Origin: JAUQQI01 sp042408785
GTDB lineage: Bacteria; Chloroflexota; Dehalococcoidia; JAUQQI01
Assembly (NCBI GenBank): GCA_042408785.1
Contig: JBHOQU010000138.1
Span: forward strand, 1-19,594
DNA length: 19,594 bases
Direction: 5' to 3'
In this document: positions 1 through 8,247 of the stretch, in pieces
Position numbering within the stretch: position 1 is the stretch's first letter
How the letters are laid out: each line of letters begins with the position of its first letter
Position numbers and translations under genes: made by a program
The notes under the pieces: generated by a model
Database searches by the model: none
What the model saw: only the letters and a program-made list of their open reading frames with translations
Told to the model about the DNA's origin: nothing

Positions 1-1127
1 CCCTGGGACCGGTCCGGCCGTCGGCCCGGGCCGTCGCCGCGGCCGCCGAGGCTCTGGTTCGGGCCCGCCGACCCCTCATCATCGCCGGCCGGGGGGCCGT
101 CGCCGCCGGCGCCCGGGACGTCCTGGAGCGGCTGGCCGACCGGCTGGGGGCCCTGCTGGCGACTTCGGCGGTGGCCAACGGCCTGTTTGCCGGAAACCCC
201 TGGTATCTGGGCATCGCCGGGGGGTTCGCTTCGCCGGCAGCGGCCGAGCTCATGCGCCGGGCCGACCTGGTGGCGGCCTTCGGAGCTTCGCTCAACATGT
301 GGACGACCCGGCACGGCACCCTCGTCGGCCCGGAGGCGGTGGTGGTCCAGGTGGACCACGAGGCCGAGGCCATCGGCGCCCAGCGCCGGGTGGACGTGGG
401 CGTCGTGGGAGACGTTCGGGAGACGGCTTTAGAGCTTTTGGCGGAGCTCGGGCGCCGGGAGGTTTCGGGCCCGGGCTGGCGCACGCCCGAGGTGGCCGCC
501 GCGATCCGGACCGGGGCCTGGCGGGACGTGCCCTACCGGGATGCCGGCACCGGAAGCCAGGTCGACCCCCGAACCCTAACCATCGCCCTGGACGACATTC
601 TGCCCCTGGAACGAACCGTGGTTACCGATTCCGGCCACTTCATGGGCTTCCCGGCCATGTACCTGCGGGTGCCCGACGCCAGGGGGTTCGTTTTCACCCA
701 GGCCTTCCAGGCGGTGGGCCTCGGGCTGGCCACGGCCATCGGGGCGGCAGTGGCCGCCCCCGAGCGGGTTACCGTGGCGGCCCTGGGGGACGGCGGCGCC
801 CTGATGGGCCTTTCGGAGCTGGAAACCGTGGCCCGCCTCGGCCTCAAAATGGCCATCGTGGTTTACAACGACGCCGCCTACGGGGCCGAGGTCCACCACT
901 TCGGCCCCCAGGGATGGCCGCTGGAGACCGTCCGCTTCCCCGACGTGGACTTTGCCGCCCTGGCCCGGGCCGCCGGCCTGGAGGGGATAACCGTCCGGCG
1001 GGTCGAAGACCTGACGCCTTTGAAGGAGTGGGTCGAGGCCGGGATGCCGAGGCCCATCTTGGTCGACGGCAAAATCGTCCCCACGGTGGTGGCCGAATGG
1101 CTGGAAGAAGCCTTCCGGGGCCACTGA
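1..1127 (+). CDS. Thiamine diphosphate-dependent enzyme (acetolactate synthase / decarboxylase family), 5' truncated
   Basis: The reading frame is open from base 3 to the TGA at 1125-1127, so the gene starts upstream of the window; 374 residues are visible. The fragment begins at the start of the central domain (RARRPLIIAGRGA) and contains the complete C-terminal thiamine-diphosphate domain. The cofactor motif is ALGDGG at about residues 260-265, followed some 25 residues later by YNDAAYG, which fits the family GDG-x(24-30)-N pattern that coordinates Mg2+ and the diphosphate. The N-terminal domain carrying the catalytic Glu lies outside. Relatives include acetolactate synthase, benzoylformate decarboxylase, oxalyl-CoA decarboxylase and glyoxylate carboligase; the fragment cannot separate these. 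A catabolic 2-keto-acid decarboxylase or ligase would suit the downstream genes, but that is inference. An internal GTG at 171 is not the real start, because clear family sequence precedes it. Confidence 0.85.
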   Translation, partial: LGPVRPSARAVAAAAEALVRARRPLIIAGRGAVAAGARDVLERLADRLGALLATSAVANGLFAGNPWYLGIAGGFASPAAAELMRRADLVAAFGASLNMWTTRHGTLVGPEAVVVQVDHEAEAIGAQRRVDVGVVGDVRETALELLAELGRREVSGPGWRTPEVAAAIRTGAWRDVPYRDAGTGSQVDPRTLTIALDDILPLERTVVTDSGHFMGFPAMYLRVPDARGFVFTQAFQAVGLGLATAIGAAVAAPERVTVAALGDGGALMGLSELETVARLGLKMAIVVYNDAAYGAEVHHFGPQGWPLETVRFPDVDFAALARAAGLEGITVRRVEDLTPLKEWVEAGMPRPILVDGKIVPTVVAEWLEEAFRGH

Positions 1128-1151
1128 CGGGCCGCCGGAATCAACTATAAT
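1124..1151 (+). promoter_or_regulatory. Sigma-A type promoter of the OsmC gene
   Basis: A perfect -10 hexamer TATAAT lies at 1146-1151. It is preceded after 16 bp by CTGACG (1124-1129), which matches four of six bases of TTGACA. The -35 overlaps the stop codon of the thiamine-diphosphate enzyme. Transcription would start near 1158, leaving a leader of about 25 nt that contains AGGAGG (1171-1176), 6 nt before the ATG at 1183. The OsmC gene can therefore be transcribed independently of the upstream gene. Confidence 0.65.
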
Positions 1152-1182
1152 AAAGACAGTTCGCCCGACGAGGAGGTTTGCG

Positions 1183-1623
1183 ATGCGGCTCACCCAGCGT
1201 GAGGCCCAGATTGTCTGGGAAGGAACCCTGCCCCAGGGCTCCGGCCGGCTCCGGGTCGGGAGCGGCGCCTTCCCCGAGCTCACCGTGACTTGGTCGGCCC
1301 GGACCGAGCGGCCCGACGGCAAGACCAGTCCCGAGGAGCTTATCGCGGCCGCCCACGCCACCTGCTACGCCATGGTCCTGGCCTTCCTCCTGGGCCAGCG
1401 GAACATAACCCCGGAGCGGATTGAGGTCTCGGCCGTCTGCTCCCTGGACCGGGTCGACGGCCTGAAGATTTCGGCCATGGACCTTCACGCCCGCATCAAG
1501 GCCCCGGGCCTGACCCAGGCCGACGTGGACGCCCTGGTGCAGCAGGGCAACCAGGGCTGTCCGGTCTCCAACGCCCTGCGGGGGAATGTGGAGATAAACG
1601 TTAAGGGTGAACTTTTAAGTTAA
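1183..1623 (+). CDS. OsmC/Ohr-family peroxiredoxin-like protein
   Basis: This 146-residue protein has the size and pattern of OsmC, a thiol peroxidase that reduces organic hydroperoxides in the cytoplasm. The two family cysteines are present: Cys61 in HATCYAM and Cys126 in GCPVSNAL. In OsmC the first is peroxidatic and the second resolving. The N-terminal beta-rich half (VWEGTLPQGSG through LTVTWSART) and the helix SPEELIAAAHATCY are typical of the OsmC rather than the shorter Ohr branch. The ATG is supported by AGGAGG 6 nt upstream. It sits between the thiamine-diphosphate enzyme and an extradiol dioxygenase. Protection against peroxides formed by oxygenases is a reasonable but unproven role. 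Confidence 0.9.
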   Translation: MRLTQREAQIVWEGTLPQGSGRLRVGSGAFPELTVTWSARTERPDGKTSPEELIAAAHATCYAMVLAFLLGQRNITPERIEVSAVCSLDRVDGLKISAMDLHARIKAPGLTQADVDALVQQGNQGCPVSNALRGNVEINVKGELLS

Positions 1624-1657
1624 GAATCTGCCTTCCGGCAGGGAGGGAGGGTTGAGG

Positions 1658-2551
1658 TTGGCTGGATTCAAGATGCCCGATGAAACGGCCATTGGGGAGG
1701 TGGCCCTGCGGGTGGCCGACCTGGAGCGGTCGGTCCGGTTTTACAGCGGGCCCTTTGGACTCGAGGTTCTTGACCGCCGGGATGGTTCGGCCGTCCTCGG
1801 GGCGGACGAAAGGCCCCTTTTAAGGCTCATTGAAAAGCCGAATGCCCGGCCGAAGCCCCATTCGGCCACGGGCCTTTACCATTTCGCCGTGCTACTGCCC
1901 GACCGGGCGGCCCTGGGCCAGCTCTTTCTGAATCTGGTCAAATATGGGGTGCCCGTTGAGGGGGCGGCCGACCACCTGGTGAGCGAGGCCATCTACCTGC
2001 GGGACCCCGACGGCAACGGCATCGAAATTTACCGGGACAGGCCCCGGGAAGAGTGGCCGCTGGCGGGTTCGGAGGTGCGCATGGCCAACGCCCCCCTCGA
2101 TTTTGAGGGGATCGTGGCGGCCGCCGGAAACGGGCCCTGGGACGGCATCGCCCCGGGAACCCGCATGGGTCACGTCCACCTGCAGGTTTCGGACCTGGGT
2201 CAGGCCGAGCGGTTCTACTGCGATATTCTGGGCTTCAGTGTCATGCAACGTTGGCGGGGTGCCCTCTTCGTCTCGGCCGGCGGCTACCATCACCACATCG
2301 GCCTGAACGTCTGGGCCAGCCTGGGCGGGCCGCCCCCGCCTGAGGACAGCGCCGGCCTGGAATATTTCGAAGTCCGGCTGCCTTCGGCCGGGGCCGTTGA
2401 CCGGCTCAAAGCTGTCCTGCGCCGGGAAGGGCTCCAGTTCGCCGAGGTCCAAACCGATGACGGGCGGCCGGCCGTCCGCCTTTGCGACTTTGACAAGATC
2501 GGCCTGCTTATCTCGGCCGAAACGGGCCGTGAGAGCGATTCGCGGCGATGA
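1658..2551 (+). CDS. Two-domain extradiol (catechol 2,3-) dioxygenase, CatE-like, VOC superfamily
   Basis: About 297 residues form two tandem vicinal-oxygen-chelate modules. The layout closely resembles Bacillus CatE/YfiE, a catechol 2,3-dioxygenase that cleaves the ring of catechols with O2 and Fe(II). Candidate metal ligands are His75 (GLYHFAVLLPD), Glu123 (DPDGNGIEIY) and a His near 172 (MGHVHLQVSDL). The family signature GGYHHHIGLNVW is also present near residue 210. TTG at 1658 is preferred as start: GGAGG (1646-1650) is 7 nt upstream, whereas TTG 1652 is too close to it and ATG 1673 is too far. The stop overlaps the next start as ATGA (2548-2551), implying translational coupling. Glyoxalase or another VOC function is possible, but the length favours a dioxygenase. 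Confidence 0.85.
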   Translation: MAGFKMPDETAIGEVALRVADLERSVRFYSGPFGLEVLDRRDGSAVLGADERPLLRLIEKPNARPKPHSATGLYHFAVLLPDRAALGQLFLNLVKYGVPVEGAADHLVSEAIYLRDPDGNGIEIYRDRPREEWPLAGSEVRMANAPLDFEGIVAAAGNGPWDGIAPGTRMGHVHLQVSDLGQAERFYCDILGFSVMQRWRGALFVSAGGYHHHIGLNVWASLGGPPPPEDSAGLEYFEVRLPSAGAVDRLKAVLRREGLQFAEVQTDDGRPAVRLCDFDKIGLLISAETGRESDSRR

Positions 2552-3921
2552 TGGTCGAAGAGCTGGCGGCCTTTGTCGTCCGGGCCGCCTACGAGGACCT
2601 TTCTTCCGAAGCCCGCAAGCAGATTAAGGCCCGAATTCTCGATGCGCTGGGCTGCGCCATCGGGGCCCTCGACGGGGAGCCCATTCGGTACATCCGGGCC
2701 CAGCTTGCGGACTTTGGGGGCAATCCCCACTGCACCCTCATCGGTGGGGGCCGGACGGCCCCGGACCGGGCCGCCTTTTATAACGGCGCCCTGGTCCGCT
2801 ACCTCGACTTCAACGACACCTACCTGGCCCCGGGGGAGACCTGCCACCCCAGCGACAACCTGGGGGCGGTCCTGGCGGCGGCCGAGTATGCCGGCCGCAC
2901 CGGCAAGGACCTGATGGTGGCCCTGGCCGTGGCCTACCAGGTCCAGTGCCGCTTAAGCGACGAGGCGCCGGTGCGGGCCCGGGGATTCGACCACACCACC
3001 CAGGGCTCCTACGCGGCCGCGGCCGGGGTTGCCAAGGCCCTGGGCCTGGACGCGGCCCGGACGGCCCACGCCGTTGCCATCGCCGGCACCGCCTTCAACG
3101 CCCTGCGGGTTACCCGCACCGGCGCCCTCTCCCACTGGAAGGGTCTGGCCTACCCCAACGCCGCCTTCGGGGCCACCCACGCGGCCTTCCTCGCGATGCG
3201 GGGCGTCACCGGGCCCCTCGGGGTGTTCGAGGGCAACAAAGGGTTCATGGACGCCATCGCCGGCCGGTTCTACATCGACTGGGCCCGGGAGGACCTGGAG
3301 CGGGTGACCCGGACCATCGTCAAGAAATACAACGCCGAGGTCCACTCCCAGTCGGCGGTGGAGGCCCTCGAGGAGCTGATGGGGGAATACCGGTTTCGGG
3401 CCGACGAGGTGGAGGCGGTCGAGGTTGAGATTTTCGACGTGGCCTACCACATCATTGGGGGCGGGGAGGAGGGGGATAAGACCGTCGTCCGAACCAAGGA
3501 GGAGGCCGACCACAGCCTGCCCTACATCCTGGCCGTTATGATCCTGGACGGGCAGGTGATGCCCGAGCAGTACCGGCCGGAGCGCATCCTGCGGGAAGAC
3601 GTTCAGACCCTGCTGCGCAAGGTGCGGGTGCGGCCCCGGGAAGATTACAGCCGGCGCTTCCCGGCCGAAATGCCCTGCCGGGTGGTGGTTCGGCTTCGGG
3701 ACGGCCGGGTCCTCGAGAAAGAAAAGGCCGACTACGAGGGCTTTCACACCCGGCCCATGGGCTGGGAGGCCCTGACGGCCAAGTTCGAGCGGCTGGCCGC
3801 CCCCTACACCGACGCCGAGCTGCGCCGGGAGCTGATTTCGGCCGTGGAAAACCTGGAGGCCATCAAGGTTTCGGACCTGACCGTCCTCCTGGGCAGGGTG
3901 GGTCGGCGGACCGGGAGGTGA
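2548..3921 (+). CDS. MmgE/PrpD family protein (2-methylcitrate dehydratase-like)
   Basis: A 457-residue protein of full family length. It shows the N-terminal helical MmgE/PrpD pattern: an ARILDALGCAIGAL segment, then YNGALVRYLDFNDTYL, equivalent to the family's G-x-L-x-H-x-x-D-F-D-D motif. HPSDNLGAVLAAAE and SHWKGLAYPNAAFGATHAA follow, also typical of the family. Characterised members include 2-methylcitrate dehydratase (PrpD/MmgE), cis-aconitate decarboxylase and iminodisuccinate epimerase, so the substrate is not settled by family membership. No other methylcitrate-cycle gene is visible here. The gene starts within the stop of the dioxygenase and ends against the luciferase-like gene (SD GGGAGG overlaps its stop region), so it is the middle member of a coupled operon. 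It probably acts as a cytoplasmic cofactor-free hydro-lyase or isomerase. Confidence 0.85.
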   Translation: MMVEELAAFVVRAAYEDLSSEARKQIKARILDALGCAIGALDGEPIRYIRAQLADFGGNPHCTLIGGGRTAPDRAAFYNGALVRYLDFNDTYLAPGETCHPSDNLGAVLAAAEYAGRTGKDLMVALAVAYQVQCRLSDEAPVRARGFDHTTQGSYAAAAGVAKALGLDAARTAHAVAIAGTAFNALRVTRTGALSHWKGLAYPNAAFGATHAAFLAMRGVTGPLGVFEGNKGFMDAIAGRFYIDWAREDLERVTRTIVKKYNAEVHSQSAVEALEELMGEYRFRADEVEAVEVEIFDVAYHIIGGGEEGDKTVVRTKEEADHSLPYILAVMILDGQVMPEQYRPERILREDVQTLLRKVRVRPREDYSRRFPAEMPCRVVVRLRDGRVLEKEKADYEGFHTRPMGWEALTAKFERLAAPYTDAELRRELISAVENLEAIKVSDLTVLLGRVGRRTGR

Positions 3922-3926
3922 AGACC

Positions 3927-4838
3927 ATGCCGCAGGACCGAGTCGAGCCCCTCTTCGGGGCTAACGTCGACCCGAGCGTGGCCAACTTCAACAAGGCCCG
4001 GGCCATTGCCCGGGTTGCCGACGAATCCGGCCTGGACCTGATAACCATTCAGGACCACCCCTACATCGGCCGGTTTTTCGATACCTGGACCCTCCTCGCC
4101 TTCCTGGCGGCCCAGACCCGGCGGGTCCACGTGGGGCCCAACGTCGCCAACCTTCCCCTCCGGGGGGCGGTCATGCTGGCGAAGGCGGCGGCCAGCCTGG
4201 ACCTGATGACCAACGGCCGGGTGGAGCTGGGGCTGGGGGCCGGGGCCAACCCGGCAGTCATCGAGGCCATGGGCGGCCCCCACCGGAGCCCAAGCGAGGC
4301 CGTTGCGGCCCTGGGGGAGGCCATCCGGCTGATGCGGGAGTTCTGGTCTGGCAAATCACCCCTCACCTTTGAGGGCAAATACTACCGGGTAAAGGGCCTG
4401 GACGCCGGCCCCATCCCCGCCCACCCGATCCGGATCTGGACGGGCAATTACCGCCCGAAGGGCCTCCGCCAGACCGGGGAGCTGGCCGACGGCTGGCTTC
4501 CCAGCAGCGTCTACCTGCCCCCGGAGCACGTTCCGGAGCGTCAGAAGCTCATCGATGAGGGGGCGGCCCGGGCGGGACGGCCGCCCACCGCCGTTCGCCG
4601 GGGCTACAACGTGATGGGGGTCATCGACCTGGGGCGGCCGGATACGCCGGGGGGCCTGCGCCGGCCGGGACTCATTGTGGGGCCGCCGGAGCACTGGGTC
4701 GAGACCCTGATCAGCTTCTACGTGGACCTGAGGCTGGATACGTTCATCTGCTGGCCGGTGGCCGGGGACGAGGTGGTCCAGATCCGGGCCTTTGCCGAGC
4801 AGGTGGTGCCGGCAGTAAAGAAGGCCCTAGGTTTCTAG
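3927..4838 (+). CDS. LLM-class (luciferase-like) flavin-dependent oxidoreductase
   Basis: About 303 residues with the bacterial luciferase-like (beta/alpha)8-barrel pattern: ADESGLDLITIQDHPY near the N-terminus, a VGPNVANLP strand, TNGRVELGLGAG, and GEAIRLMREFWSG. The C-terminal part has PIRIWTGNYRPKGLRQTGELADGWLPS, a typical LLM substrate or cofactor loop. Members use FMN or coenzyme F420; which one cannot be read here. ATG at 3927 is chosen because GGGAGG (3913-3918) is 8 nt upstream; GTG at 3918 would overlap that SD. It is the last gene of the + strand run and probably acts with the dioxygenase and PrpD-like protein on a common, unidentified substrate. Its TAG stop (4836-4838) overlaps the stop of the convergent ispG gene. 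Confidence 0.85.
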   Translation: MPQDRVEPLFGANVDPSVANFNKARAIARVADESGLDLITIQDHPYIGRFFDTWTLLAFLAAQTRRVHVGPNVANLPLRGAVMLAKAAASLDLMTNGRVELGLGAGANPAVIEAMGGPHRSPSEAVAALGEAIRLMREFWSGKSPLTFEGKYYRVKGLDAGPIPAHPIRIWTGNYRPKGLRQTGELADGWLPSSVYLPPEHVPERQKLIDEGAARAGRPPTAVRRGYNVMGVIDLGRPDTPGGLRRPGLIVGPPEHWVETLISFYVDLRLDTFICWPVAGDEVVQIRAFAEQVVPAVKKALGF

Positions 4839-5959
4839 TCGGCCCGGGTCGGGGTGCCCTGGGCCGCCCGTTCCCGGGCGATGGCCTCGATCTCGGCCAG
4901 GAGGGCCGGCAGGATCTCCTCTTCCGGGACCGTTTTCACCACCTTCCCCTTCCGGAAGATGGCCCCCTTACCCTTCCCCCCAGCCACCCCCACGTCGGCC
5001 TCAGAGGCTTCGCCGGGGCCGTTCACCACGCAGCCCATCACCGCCACCTTGATGGGCACGTTAACCTTCTTCAGGTACTCCTCCACGGCGGCCGCCAGCC
5101 CGAGCTGGTCCACCTCGGCCCGGCCGCAGCTCGGACAGGCGACCAGGGTTACCCCCCGTTGCCGCAGGTTGAGGGACTTGAGGATCTCGTAGGCGACGAA
5201 AACTTCCTCAACCGGGTCGGTGGCCAGAGACACCCGGATGGTGTCGCCGATGCCGCGGGAGAGGATGGCCCCGATGCCCACGGCCGACCGGATGGTGCCG
5301 GTCCGGGGCGTGCCCGATTCGGTGATGCCCACGTGGAAGGGATATGGGACCTTTTCGGCCAGCTTGGTGTAGGCCTCGATGGCGGTGGGCACATCGAAGG
5401 CCTTGAGGGAAACCACGATCTGGTCGAAGTCGAGGCTTTCCAGGATACTGATTTCCCAGAGGGCCGCCTCCACCATCCGGTCGGCGGTGCGGGGCACGTG
5501 AGGCACCTCCCGGCCGGCCCGCTTCGCCTCCAGCTGGATGGGGGCCGGCGGCAGGCTCCCGGCATTGACGCCAACGCGGATGGGAATGGCCCGCTCCTTG
5601 GCCTTGAGAACGACCTGCTTGACCTTTTCGGGGTCCCGGATGTTGCCCGGGTTAAGCCGCAGCTTATCGACCCCGGCCTCGATGGCCATCAGGGCCAGCC
5701 GGTAGTCAAAGTGGATGTCGGCCACCAGGGGAATGCGGATCTGCCGCTTGATCTCTCGGAGGGCCTCGGCAGCCTGCTCGTCGGGGACGGCCACCCGAAC
5801 GATTTCGCACCCGGCGTCTTCCAGCTCCCGGATCTGCCGGACCGTCGCCTTGACGTCCCGGGTGTCGGTGGTGGTCATGGACTGGACCACGATGGGCGCG
5901 CCGCCCCCGATGGGCACACCACCCACCCAGACCTGCTTCGAAATCCGTCGCTGAATCAT
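4835..5959 (-). CDS. ispG: 4-hydroxy-3-methylbut-2-enyl-diphosphate synthase (IspG/GcpE)
   Basis: IspG converts methylerythritol cyclodiphosphate to HMBPP in the cytoplasmic MEP isoprenoid pathway, using a [4Fe-4S] cluster. The 374-residue protein is the usual two-domain bacterial length. The TIM-barrel part begins with VWVGGVPIGGGAPIVVQSM and contains LVADIHFDYRLAL and KLRLNPGNI. The iron-sulfur domain holds Cys275 and Cys278 (ACPSCGR), Cys310 (GCVVNGPGE) and Glu317, matching the three-Cys-one-Glu cluster ligation known for the family. Its ATG overlaps the rseP stop by 4 nt (ATGA), and no strong SD is seen, so translation is probably coupled to rseP. It is the last gene of the dxr-rseP-ispG operon. 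The stop lies inside a CTAG shared with the convergent luciferase-like gene, leaving no room for a terminator between them. Confidence 0.97.
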   Translation of the reverse strand: MIQRRISKQVWVGGVPIGGGAPIVVQSMTTTDTRDVKATVRQIRELEDAGCEIVRVAVPDEQAAEALREIKRQIRIPLVADIHFDYRLALMAIEAGVDKLRLNPGNIRDPEKVKQVVLKAKERAIPIRVGVNAGSLPPAPIQLEAKRAGREVPHVPRTADRMVEAALWEISILESLDFDQIVVSLKAFDVPTAIEAYTKLAEKVPYPFHVGITESGTPRTGTIRSAVGIGAILSRGIGDTIRVSLATDPVEEVFVAYEILKSLNLRQRGVTLVACPSCGRAEVDQLGLAAAVEEYLKKVNVPIKVAVMGCVVNGPGEASEADVGVAGGKGKGAIFRKGKVVKTVPEEEILPALLAEIEAIARERAAQGTPTRAD

Positions 5960-7050
5960 CGTCCGACCGACTCCCCACTTAATAAGCGTACCAGATCATA
6001 GTAGCTCACCACGGCGATAATAACCAGCAGGAGCATGAGCCCCACCAGGTGAGCCAGGTTCTCCTTTTCCGGCGGAATGCGCCGGCCGCCCCGGGCCACC
6101 TCGATGAGCACGAAGAGCACCCGGCCCCCATCCAGCATCGGGATCGGCAGCATGTTTAAAATGGCCAGGTTCAGGCTGAGCAAAGCGGTGAACTCCAGCA
6201 GGTAGCTGGCGCCCAGCTCCTGAACCTGCTCGGTCATCTGGTAAATGCCGATGGGTCCGACCGGCTGGGGCCAGATCTGGCGGGCAACGCTGGTTAAAAT
6301 TTCGTTCTTGAAAAGGACCAGCAGACGGTAACTTCGCTCGACCCCCTTGGGCACGGCCTCCCAGACCGGGTACGCCTCGGTGATGACCTTGGTGTTCACC
6401 TGCTGGATCCTTACCCCCACCGGACCCTGCCCCGCCGGTGGGTTCCAACGGGGCGTAACCCGTGCGGTGAACAGCCGGCCGCTTCCCGGGGGCATCGTCT
6501 GGCCCGGGATTACCGCCTCAGGGGGCCGCTCTACCGTAACCAGGATATCCCGGCCCAGGTTTAAGTTCACCTCTTCCTGAAGCTCGAAGATGTTGCGGAC
6601 CGGGCGGCCGTTAATCGACCGGATGATATCTCCGGGTTTAAGGCCCCCGGCTTCCGCCGGCGAATCGGGAGCGATGTCCAGGACCACCACCTGCCCCACC
6701 GGCACATCCCGGGGGACCAGATACGTGCCCGAAAGCAGAGCCACGGCCAGCAAAACGTTCATGGCCGCCCCGGCCGAAAGGATGACGAGCCGCCAGAGGG
6801 GAGGCTGGGCGGCCAGACTCCGGGGGTCGCTCGGGTCCTCCTCCCCCAGCATCTTCACAAAGCCGCCCAGGGGCAGAAGGTTTATCGAATAGATGGTTTC
6901 GCCGCGGCGGACCGCCACCAGCCGCGGCGGGAAGCCGAAACCGAACTCCAGGACCTTAACCCCGGCCAGGCGGGCGGTGATAAAATGGCCGAGCTCGTGG
7001 GCCAGGACGAGTACCCCGAGCACCAGCAGGAAGGTCAGCAGCGGCGGCAT
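5956..7050 (-). CDS. rseP: Site-2 intramembrane zinc metalloprotease RseP (M50 family)
   Basis: RseP (RasP/YluC in Bacillus) cleaves transmembrane substrates such as anti-sigma factors and signal-peptide remnants within the membrane. This 364-residue protein has HELGH at residues 18-22 in the first membrane segment. A single PDZ domain spans roughly residues 118-178 (VLDIAPDSPAEAGGLKPGDII). The second active-site motif NMLPIPMLDGGR lies at 299-310. Hydrophobic segments lie at about 3-17, 90-110, 285-300 and 335-350. The ATG has AAAGAGG 7 nt upstream and lies 16 nt inside dxr. The order dxr-rseP-ispG is typical of Bacillota, where it commonly follows uppS and cdsA; those two are not upstream here. 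Confidence 0.96.
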   Translation of the reverse strand: MPPLLTFLLVLGVLVLAHELGHFITARLAGVKVLEFGFGFPPRLVAVRRGETIYSINLLPLGGFVKMLGEEDPSDPRSLAAQPPLWRLVILSAGAAMNVLLAVALLSGTYLVPRDVPVGQVVVLDIAPDSPAEAGGLKPGDIIRSINGRPVRNIFELQEEVNLNLGRDILVTVERPPEAVIPGQTMPPGSGRLFTARVTPRWNPPAGQGPVGVRIQQVNTKVITEAYPVWEAVPKGVERSYRLLVLFKNEILTSVARQIWPQPVGPIGIYQMTEQVQELGASYLLEFTALLSLNLAILNMLPIPMLDGGRVLFVLIEVARGGRRIPPEKENLAHLVGLMLLLVIIAVVSYYDLVRLLSGESVGR

Positions 7051-8240
7051 TGAACGGCCTCTTTCAACCGGATTTGGGTCTCGTCATAAAGACCGAGAAT
7101 TTCCGAGAGGGAAGGGTTGTGGAGGGGCTTGTGGGTTTCCAGGGCCCGCCGGACCAGGGCCGGGATGTCGGTGAACCGGATCTGCCCCTCGCAGAAGAGG
7201 TCCACCGCCGCCTCATCGGCCGCGGCCAGAACCACGGGGTAACTCCCCCCGAGCCGTCCCGCTTCGACGGCCAGGTCGAAGCAGGGGTACCGTTCGGGGT
7301 CCGGACGGCAGAAGGTCAGGGATCGGGCCGCGGCCAGGTCCAGCCTGGGAAGGTGAGTGTTGGGCAGCCGGAAGGGGTAGCTCAGGGCATACTGGATGGG
7401 GAGGCGCATGTCGGTCGGCCCAAGCTGGGCCTTAATGGTGCCGTCGGCGAACTCCACCAGGGCGTGGACCAGGCTTTCGGGGTGAATGAGGACGTCGATC
7501 CGGTCCCAGGGTGCCCCGAAGAGCCAGTGGGCCTCGATAACCTCCAGGCCCTTGTTCATCAGGGTGGCTGAGTCGACCGTCACCTTCCGGCCCATCCGCC
7601 AGGTGGGGTGGCGCAGAGCGTGTTCGGGCTGGGCCTCAGGGAGGCGCTCCAGGGGCCACTCCCGGAACGGCCCGCCCGAGGCCGTCAGGACCAGCCGGGA
7701 GACCCGACCCGGCGAAAAGCGTCCCGGGACCAGGGGCCGGTCCCAATCCGGGGCCGGAACCCCGTCGGCCTCCCCATCCAGGCACTGCCAGAGGGCGCTG
7801 TGCTCGCTGTCCACCGGCCGCACCTCCCCCCGCCCGGCCGAAACGGCCTCCGCGATGAGGGCGCCGCCGATTACCAGGACCTCCTTCGTGGCCAGGGCAA
7901 CGGCCTTCCCGGCCCGCAGGGCCGCCAGTGTCGGGACTAGCCCGGCCCGGCCGCTGGTAGCCACCACAACGGTATCCACGTCCGGCCGCGAGACCATCTC
8001 CTCCGGCGGCTGGAGCCGCCCAGGTCCGGTCCAGCGCCCGGTTTCGGCCCCCTCAAACCAGACGGCATCCGGCCGGAAGGTTTGGGCCTGCTCGGCGAGG
8101 AGGGGGATATTTTTGCCGGCGGCCAGGCCGACCACCTGCCAGTGGGGGGCAAAGGCGGCAATGACGGAAAGGGTCTGCCGGCCGATGGACCCGGTGGAGC
8201 CGAGGACCACCACCCGGCGCGGCGGGACCGAGGCGCTCAT
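7035..8240 (-). CDS. dxr: 1-deoxy-D-xylulose 5-phosphate reductoisomerase
   Basis: Dxr makes methylerythritol 4-phosphate from DXP with NADPH, the first committed step of the MEP pathway. With the chosen start the protein has 401 residues, the usual length. It shows the NADPH motif VLGSTGSIGRQTL close to the N-terminus, ATKEVLVIGG, the metal/substrate segment PVDSEHSALWQ, SGGPFREWP, and HPTWRMGRKVTVDSATLMNKGLEVIEAHWLFG with the conserved KGLE glutamate. ATG at 8238-8240 is preferred although the frame is open to 8345, because the upstream stretch contains a palindromic repeat and has no family similarity. No SD precedes this ATG; instead TATAAT lies exactly 7 nt upstream, suggesting a leaderless transcript. 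The 3' end overlaps rseP by 16 nt. Confidence 0.95.
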   Translation of the reverse strand: MSASVPPRRVVVLGSTGSIGRQTLSVIAAFAPHWQVVGLAAGKNIPLLAEQAQTFRPDAVWFEGAETGRWTGPGRLQPPEEMVSRPDVDTVVVATSGRAGLVPTLAALRAGKAVALATKEVLVIGGALIAEAVSAGRGEVRPVDSEHSALWQCLDGEADGVPAPDWDRPLVPGRFSPGRVSRLVLTASGGPFREWPLERLPEAQPEHALRHPTWRMGRKVTVDSATLMNKGLEVIEAHWLFGAPWDRIDVLIHPESLVHALVEFADGTIKAQLGPTDMRLPIQYALSYPFRLPNTHLPRLDLAAARSLTFCRPDPERYPCFDLAVEAGRLGGSYPVVLAAADEAAVDLFCEGQIRFTDIPALVRRALETHKPLHNPSLSEILGLYDETQIRLKEAVQCRRC

Positions 8241-8247
8241 CAAGAAA

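Noticed and set aside
1628..1641. CTGCC-TTCC-GGCAG hairpin after the OsmC stop as a terminator
   Set aside because: Only a 5-bp stem with no T-run; the next bases are GGAGGGAGG, the SD of the following gene.
5159..6001. Long open frames opposite ispG and many other genes, for example 280 codons on the + strand here
   Set aside because: High GC makes stop codons rare on the antisense strand. Composition is Gly/Pro/Arg/His-rich with no family motifs, and the opposite-strand gene is unambiguous.
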